Source: Bog-473 sp963770645 | GTDB lineage: Bacteria; Actinomycetota; Acidimicrobiia; Acidimicrobiales; RAAP-2 | Assembly (NCBI GenBank): GCA_963770645.1 | Contig: CAVYQL010000003.1 | Location: 1,488,001 to 1,552,000, forward strand | Reading direction: 5' to 3' | DNA length: 64,000 nt | Shown here: in pieces, positions 59,179 through 64,000 of the stretch | Numbering within the stretch: the first letter of the stretch is position 1 | How the letters are laid out: each line of letters opens with the position of its first letter | Program-made: the position numbers and the translations under genes | The notes under the pieces: model-generated | Database searches by the model: none | What the model saw: the letters and a program-made list of their open reading frames with translations, nothing else | Told to the model about the DNA's origin: nothing

Positions 59179-59532
59179 TCAGGCCTGCACCAACACGAGC
59201 GGGTTGCCTTCGGGGTCGGTGATGCCGGCGATCGTGGGACCTCCGGGGACGTCGAAGGGCTCGGCCACGATCGTCGCGCCGAGCGACACCGACTTCTCCA
59301 GCGACGCCCCGAGGTCGGCCACTTGCACGTAGAGCGTCACGCCGGCGCGCCCGCTCTGTCGAATGTGCCCGCCCGGACCGGGCTCCGGCCCGCCGACTCC
59401 CGCGGGAATGTTCATGATGGCGCCGTCGCCGATCCTCCAATTGAAGAGGTCGGCGTAGAACGCCTTTTGGCGCTCCGGGTCCTTCGCCTCAATCTCCCAG
59501 TGCACCACAGGTCTTGCCCAGTCCTGCGCCAT
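59179..59532 (-). CDS. VOC family protein
   Basis: Protein of 117 residues with the vicinal-oxygen-chelate fold: VVHWEIEAKDPERQKAFYAD at the start, then LFNWRIGDGAIMNIPAGVGG, TLYVQVADLGASLEKSVSLG and GITDPEGNPLVLVQ at the end. It is similar to bleomycin-resistance/glyoxalase-type proteins of unknown substrate. ATG 59532 has GGAGGTGCC directly before it. First gene of the operon with the ABM-like gene and the enoyl-CoA hydratase. Confidence 0.87.
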   Translation of the reverse strand: MAQDWARPVVHWEIEAKDPERQKAFYADLFNWRIGDGAIMNIPAGVGGPEPGPGGHIRQSGRAGVTLYVQVADLGASLEKSVSLGATIVAEPFDVPGGPTIAGITDPEGNPLVLVQA

Positions 59533-59725
59533 GGCACCTCCTCGCGGCGCCCAGCGTACTGAGCCGGCGAACTCGCACCGCCCAGTCGTTCTCCGCGGTG
59601 TGCCGACGCGCGAGAAGACAATGAAATGCCGTCTCGGCGGGGCGGCGGGGAGTAAAGTCACGCATGCATTCAGCCGCCGTCACCCTTGGCGACGCGTGTG
59701 ACGCGGCGGAGGAGGGGATGACGCG

Positions 59726-61348
59726 GTGACTCACTGGACGCAGGCTCTGGCCAACGTCTCCCTGGTCGAGTTCGTCGCCTTGGCTGCGCTGACCGCGCTG
59801 CAATGGATCCGCCATCGCATCCGCGGCGCAGGGTGGGTGGCGTTGTCCTTCGCCATCCTCGGTGGGCTCTCTTTGACCCTCAAGATCGACCCCCACGTCG
59901 TCACGAACCAAAACGTGGCGAAGGGCCTCATCGCCTTGCTCTTGGTCATGCCCTATTGCCTCTTCCGCTTTGCCACCAGCTTTCGCCGGCCGAGCACCGG
60001 TGTCCGTTACGCCGCCGTCGTCGTGACCGCGGCCATCGTGGCCTTCACCTTCTGGCTGGACTACCTGCCGGTGGCAGGGGGGGCGGCGCCGCCGTACTAC
60101 CTCGCCTATCGGGTCGCCTTCGCCGTGAGCTTCGCCTTTCTCTTCACCTACGTGGTGATCAGCCTCTTTGTGGCGGGCCGGGGCGAACCCCCCATCGCCG
60201 CCATGCGGATGCGCCTGCTGGCCATCGCCGTTGCCGGGCTCGAGGTGCAAGTGGTCGTCGCCGCGTTGGCGCTCCGAGGCCCGACCGTCCATCTGGCCAC
60301 CCAGGCCCTGACGGTCGTCATGGGGCTGCTGTTCCTCGTCGCCCTCGTCCTCCCCTCCTTCGTGCGGGTCTTCCTCAGCCGCAAGGAGGACCTCGCCTTC
60401 CGCCGGGCCGTCGGTGAGCTCGTCTCCGCTGGCGACTCGCGCGACGTCGCCGAGCACCTCCTCCCCCACGTCAGCGCATTGGTCGGCGCGTCCAAGGCGG
60501 CGCTCTTGGCCAGCGACGGCACGGTGGTGGCCCGGTACCCGGCCTGGACCAACGATGGCGGGGCCGACGACTGGTTCGACGACTGGGACGAGGTGGACGG
60601 CAGCGAATCGGGGCGGAACCGCATCACCGTGCGCACACACAGCGGTGCCACCCACGAGCTGGCCGTGCGCATCAGCCCGTACATGCCCTACTTCGGGAGC
60701 GAGGAGCTGCAGAAGCTCGACCAGCTGGCCGGCATGGTGGGCCTCGCCATCGAGCGCTGTGAGATGGCCGAGCAGATGGCCTTCCAGGCCACCCACGACG
60801 CGCTCACCGGCCTGGCCAACCGTGCGCTGTTCATGGAGAAGCTCGAGGAGGCCTTGACCCATGTCGGCCGGCGCCGCAACTCATTGGCCCTGCTGTTCAT
60901 CGACCTCGACCGCTTCAAGCTGGTGAACGACCGGGCGGACCACTCCGCCGGCGACCTGGTGCTCAACGAGATGGCGACGCGGCTGATCGCGATGACGCGT
61001 GGCGTCGACGTGGTGGCCCGCTTCGGCGGTGACGAGTTCGTCGCGCTCGCCGAAGTGGATCACGATGACGACGCGGTGGACATGGCCGAGCGGATCCGGG
61101 CCGGCATCAGCCAGCCGGTCACCATCGGTGACGCCCAGCTCGTCATCACGGCCAGTGTGGGCATCGTGGTCACCGCCGACGCCAACGCGGTGCCGGCTGC
61201 GCTCTTGCGCGACGCGGACAACGCCATGTACGAGGCCAAGCGGCACGGCCGCGACCAGGTCGTCGTCTACCGCGGCAACGCCCGCGACGCAGCCAACTTG
61301 AAATGGGGACTCAACCCCAATCGAACCTCGCGCCTCAACGCAGGGTGA
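59726..61348 (+). CDS. membrane diguanylate cyclase (GGDEF domain)
   Basis: Protein of 540 residues. About six N-terminal transmembrane helices (for example GLIALLLVMPYCLFRFATSF and VAFAVSFAFLFTYVVISLFV) form a sensor; residues about 225-340 resemble a GAF domain (HVSALVGASKAALLASDGTV); the GGDEF domain follows. The active site is ARFGGDEFVALAE, preceded by an RxxD inhibitory site (RGVD) at the right spacing, so product inhibition by c-di-GMP is expected. ATHDALTGLANRALFMEKLE and FIDLDRFKLVNDRADHSAGD are typical. GTG 59726 has GGAGGAGGGGA upstream. The 3' end overlaps mrp by 14 bases (convergent). Confidence 0.95.
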   Translation: MTHWTQALANVSLVEFVALAALTALQWIRHRIRGAGWVALSFAILGGLSLTLKIDPHVVTNQNVAKGLIALLLVMPYCLFRFATSFRRPSTGVRYAAVVVTAAIVAFTFWLDYLPVAGGAAPPYYLAYRVAFAVSFAFLFTYVVISLFVAGRGEPPIAAMRMRLLAIAVAGLEVQVVVAALALRGPTVHLATQALTVVMGLLFLVALVLPSFVRVFLSRKEDLAFRRAVGELVSAGDSRDVAEHLLPHVSALVGASKAALLASDGTVVARYPAWTNDGGADDWFDDWDEVDGSESGRNRITVRTHSGATHELAVRISPYMPYFGSEELQKLDQLAGMVGLAIERCEMAEQMAFQATHDALTGLANRALFMEKLEEALTHVGRRRNSLALLFIDLDRFKLVNDRADHSAGDLVLNEMATRLIAMTRGVDVVARFGGDEFVALAEVDHDDDAVDMAERIRAGISQPVTIGDAQLVITASVGIVVTADANAVPAALLRDADNAMYEAKRHGRDQVVVYRGNARDAANLKWGLNPNRTSRLNAG

Positions 61349-62523
61349 GTTCGCGCCGGTAGACGCGGGCGGGCCCGAGCGCGGCCAGCTTGTCGGCGAT
61401 CGTCTGGAACGACCGGGCCGTCTCGCTCCCGGGGTCCACCGCCATGACCGGCCGGCCCTCGTCGCCGCCGAGGCGCACGGCGTTGACCAGCGGGACCTGG
61501 CCGAGCAGGGGAACGCCGAGGTCGGAGGCCAACCGGGCACCACCGCCGGAGCCGAAGAGCTCGTAGCGCGTGTCGTCGTCGCCCGTGAACCAGCTCATGT
61601 TCTCGATCACCCCGCGCACCGACAGCTTGAGGCGCCGCGCCGCGAACGCCGAGCGCTGGGCCACGCGCTGCGCGGCGGGCTGGGGCGTCGTCACCACGAC
61701 GATCTCGGCCCGGGGCATGACCTCGGCCAGGGTCAGCGCTACGTCTCCGGTCCCGGGCGGCATGTCGACGAGTATGAAGTCCGGCTCGCCCCAGTAGGCG
61801 TCGGTCAGGAATTGCTGGATCGCTTTGTGCAGCATCGGACCCCGCCAGATGACCGGCTGGTCGTCGGGGACGAAGTACCCCATGGACAGACAGCGGACGC
61901 CGTGCGCGGCCGTCGGGATGACGATGTCGCCGATGATCACCGGGTCGTGGTCCGTGCCCAGCATCTTGGGCACCGAGAAGCCGTAGACGTCGGCGTCGAG
62001 GAGACCCACCGAATGGCCGGACCGCGCCAGAGCGATGGCCAGGTTCACCGTCACCGTCGACTTGCCGACACCACCCTTGCCTGAGGACACGCCGATGACC
62101 CTCGTCGTGGCATCCGCGGCGAGAAAGGCGGGCACCGGTTCCGCGTGCGCGTGACCGTGGCCGCCGTGGGCGTGCCCCGCCTCGTCGGGCTCCTCGTCCG
62201 CATCGGCGCCGCCAGCGGCGCCCGCCCCGAGCATGCGGGTGCGCAGGCGCTGGCGGAGGGCCGCCCTTTCCTGCTCGTTCATCACGACGAACTCGAGATC
62301 GACCTCCTCGACGCCGTCGACAGCCAAGGCGGCGCTGTGGATCTCGTCGGCCAGTTCGTCCGTACCGGGCCAGGCTGCGACGGGAAGGGCCACCTCCAAG
62401 AACACCCGACGTCGGCGCGGCCGCACCGTCTTGAGGAGACCGAGGTCACCCAACGAGGCACCGAGCTCGGGTTCTGTGACCGCGCTCGACCGCGGCTTCG
62501 AGCTGTGCGTGGTCTGCTGCCAT
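61335..62523 (-). CDS. Mrp/ApbC iron-sulfur carrier ATPase, N-terminal frameshift
   Basis: P-loop ATPase of the Mrp/NBP35 family, about 396 residues if mended. ATG 62523 with GAGGAAGG upstream begins AADHAQLEAAVER; the next frame continues TEPELGASLGDLGLLKTVRP (the DUF59 domain), so one base too many lies near 62479-62484. A His-rich linker (AGHAHGGHGHAHAEP) leads to GVSSGKGGVGKSTVTVNLAI, LLDADVYGFSVPKMLG and VDMPPGTGDVALTLAEVM. The CPxC that binds the cluster in many Mrp proteins is missing (ENMSWFTGDDDTRYELFG). It probably moves Fe-S clusters. Divergent from the SufR-like/desulfurase genes. Confidence 0.88.
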
Positions 62524-62616
62524 GGCCTTCCTCGTCGTAGGCCGGATCCGCAACGGACGACCCGCACGGGGCGGCTCCGTCCGCGTTGCCCCAGCTCCAG
62601 GGGTTGATTCTCTCGG

Positions 62617-62622
62617 TAGACT
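62617..62622 (+). promoter_or_regulatory. -10 element of the SufR-like gene
   Basis: TAGACT ends seven bases before GTG 62630; TTGATT lies eight bases further upstream, too close to be a -35. Spacing fits a leaderless message. Confidence 0.4.
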
Positions 62623-62629
62623 ACCCACC

Positions 62630-63466
62630 GTGAGTACCGCTCCGATCACAGTGGAGCCCGAGCGCAGGGCCGAGGTCGAGCGGCCGACTGAGTCCGAGCG
62701 CACGGCCGGCGCGGACGACGGTCGCTTCAGCGCCGCGGTGGCCGCGGTGGCCGCCGCCTTTGGCGACCCCACTCGCCGTGACATCTTCTTGCGCGTCCGC
62801 GCGGTGCCCGGCGTCACGGCGCGCGAGGTCGCGACGACGTTCTCCCTCCACCCGAACGTGGCGCGCCACCACCTCCAGCGTTTGGTCGACGGGGGCTACC
62901 TGCGCGTCGAGACCGGGCGCAATGCCGCCGGCGCCGGGCGGCCCTCCAAGCGGTACTTCTGCATGGAGGAGGAGCTGTCATTCGGCCTCATGCAGCGCCG
63001 CGACGACCTCCTGATGCGTCTCCTGGGTGAGGCCATGCGACGGCTCGGGCCGGCCGAGGCGGAGGAGATGGCCGCGCTCGTCGGCGAGGAGTACGGCCGT
63101 TCGCTGGCGTCCCGCATGACACCGACCGAGGGCCAGCGCACAGTGCGAGCGGCGATGCACGTCGTGGCCGAGACCCTGACCGCCCACGGGTTCGCCGCTC
63201 ACGCCGAAGACCGCGGCGAGACCACCGCGGTGATCGCAGAGCAGTGTCCCTTCGGCGACGCCAGCAGCACGAACCCGGTGCTCTGCGCCGTCGACCGCGG
63301 CATGGTGAAGGGCTTGTTGGCCGGCCTGTGCGGCGCGGCGTCGCAGCGGGCGCTCCCGGTGATCCTCTCATCACGCGCGGGGCGACGACACCTGCACCGC
63401 TTCTGCCTGAGCCCCGGTGGCTCGCGTCTACCTCGATCACGCCAGCACCACGCCGCCCCGTCCTGA
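62630..63466 (+). CDS. SufR-like iron-sulfur regulator, 3' frameshift likely
   Basis: Winged-helix regulator. Residues about 40-110 form the HTH (FGDPTRRDIFLRVRAVPGVT, REVATTFSLHPNVARHHLQR) and the second half a Cys-bearing domain: EQCPFGDASSTNPVLCAV gives C-x12-C, as in SufR, then GLLAGLCGAA. As sequenced it ends at 63466 with a basic tail. In another frame the end reads ARGDDTCTASA and stops at 63410, which matches SufR-type ends (GD-x-x-C-T) and places the stop six bases before the desulfurase start. One extra base in TCACGCGCGGG (63370-63380) is therefore likely. It would sense Fe-S status and repress the downstream genes. Confidence 0.82.
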   Translation: MSTAPITVEPERRAEVERPTESERTAGADDGRFSAAVAAVAAAFGDPTRRDIFLRVRAVPGVTAREVATTFSLHPNVARHHLQRLVDGGYLRVETGRNAAGAGRPSKRYFCMEEELSFGLMQRRDDLLMRLLGEAMRRLGPAEAEEMAALVGEEYGRSLASRMTPTEGQRTVRAAMHVVAETLTAHGFAAHAEDRGETTAVIAEQCPFGDASSTNPVLCAVDRGMVKGLLAGLCGAASQRALPVILSSRAGRRHLHRFCLSPGGSRLPRSRQHHAAPS

Positions 63467-64000
63467 GGCCCTTGCGGCGCTCGAGGCCTGGGCCCACCTC
63501 CCGCCCGGCGATCCCGGGCGCATCCACCAGGACGGGCGCACAGTGCGCGACGCGCTCGAGACGGCGCGCGCACAGGTGTCCGAGCTCCTCGGCGTGGTGG
63601 CGCGGCAGGTGGTGTTCACCTCCGGCGGCACCGAGGCGATCAACGCCGCCGTCTGGGGCGCGACCCGCGCCCAGCCGGGCGCACCGGTGCTGTGCGCCGC
63701 GGTCGAACACTCAGCTGTGCGCGACGCCTCGGCCCGCGCCGCGCCGCTCGAAGTGCTCGCGGTCGACGGGTCCGGCCGCCTCGACGTGGACGCGCTGCGC
63801 GAGCGCCTGGGCGCAGCATCCCTGCCGGCACCGGCCCTCGTCCATTGCCAGTGGGCCAACCACGAGGTGGGGACCATCCAGCCCGTGCACGAGGTGGTCG
63901 ACCTGTGCAAGCAGGCAGGCGTCACCGTCCATGTCGATGCCGCGGCGGCCTGCGGCCACGTCGTCACAGACCTCGGCGCGTTGGATGCCGACCTGGTCAG
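63417..64000 (+). CDS. cysteine desulfurase (NifS/IscS class), 5' part
   Basis: PLP-dependent cysteine desulfurase; only the first 194 residues are in the window. It begins ARVYLDHASTTPPRPEALAA, with VVFTSGGTEAINAAVWGATR, CAAVEHSAVRDASARA and CQWANHEVGTIQPVHEVVDL, and the PLP-binding Asp in VHVDAAAACGHVV. It supplies sulfur for Fe-S clusters or tRNA thiolation. The catalytic Lys and Cys lie beyond 64000. GTG 63417 is taken; the upstream regulator overlaps unless its 3' frame is mended. Confidence 0.92.
   Translation, partial: MARVYLDHASTTPPRPEALAALEAWAHLPPGDPGRIHQDGRTVRDALETARAQVSELLGVVARQVVFTSGGTEAINAAVWGATRAQPGAPVLCAAVEHSAVRDASARAAPLEVLAVDGSGRLDVDALRERLGAASLPAPALVHCQWANHEVGTIQPVHEVVDLCKQAGVTVHVDAAAACGHVVTDLGALDADLV

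Noticed and set aside
1..64000. tRNA, rRNA, prophage or insertion sequence
   Set aside because: No cloverleaf, ribosomal RNA stretch, transposase, integrase or paired terminal repeats were recognised by eye; small RNAs cannot be excluded.

Overview
The window is very GC-rich, densely packed DNA with many GTG starts. Its gene content points to an actinobacterium, most likely the class Acidimicrobiia. It carries a WhiB regulator beside a PdtaS-type sensor kinase, the actinobacterial families DUF3090, DUF3107, DUF3151 and SCO1664, an F420-hydrogenase beta-type protein, a PIG-L deacetylase of the kind used in mycothiol metabolism, and a secreted protein built of 'GKGYWLV-ADGGVFAYGDA' repeats that I associate with Acidimicrobiia. 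No rRNA, tRNA, CRISPR array, prophage or insertion sequence was seen, and no gap exceeds 300 bases. At least eleven starts have a TANNNT -10 element 5 to 8 bases upstream, which suggests leaderless transcripts.

Layout. 1-5.8 kb: an MFS exporter cut by the window edge, a flavin reductase-like protein, an AraC/VOC pair, a divergent TetR/hydrolase pair with a palindromic operator, two thioesterases and DUF3151. 5.8-10.5 kb: an autoregulated MarR gene translationally coupled to a heterodimeric ABC exporter with one degenerate ATP site. 10.5-19 kb: a methyltransferase, a secreted beta-propeller protein, a divergent PaaX-like/fatty-acid desaturase pair, an ArsB/NhaD-type permease preceded by two 7-codon minicistrons, an esterase and an SDR. 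19-30 kb: argS, an unknown protein with an FmdB zinc ribbon, a secreted CHAP protein, aconitase, a helicase/deacetylase/amidotransferase run and bcp. 30-36.8 kb: a YtrA-type regulator with ABC exporter and a perfect 24-bp operator, a MutM-like glycosylase, an F420 hydrogenase beta-like protein, a thioesterase and two DJ-1/PfpI genes. 36.9-40 kb: a large secreted repeat protein interrupted by one extra base. 40-47.7 kb: a flavoprotein, a frameshifted phosphotransferase, UdgB, the MSMEG_4193/DUF3090/SCO1664 trio, and an SGNH/MBOAT O-acylation pair. 47.9-56.7 kb: etfBA, a glycerophosphodiesterase, whiB with a perfect CRP-type site, the operon methyltransferase-PHP-pdtaS, two ArsA-like ATPases and DUF3107. 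56.7-64 kb: a frameshifted dGTPase-like gene, an enoyl-CoA hydratase group, a diguanylate cyclase, Mrp/ApbC, a SufR-like regulator and the start of a cysteine desulfurase.

How it fits together. Acyl-CoA metabolism (thioesterases, enoyl-CoA hydratase, SDR, desaturase, ETF), iron-sulfur supply (SufR-like, cysteine desulfurase, Mrp), envelope and export functions, and local one-gene regulators make up most of the content. The two most notable signals are these. First, five genes each carry one extra base, so the window contains either clustered decay or systematic sequence error. Second, the MSMEG_4193/DUF3090/SCO1664 operon combines a phosphatase and a kinase-like protein and remains functionally undescribed as far as I know. 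All functional calls rest on motif and family recognition by eye; no database search was run.
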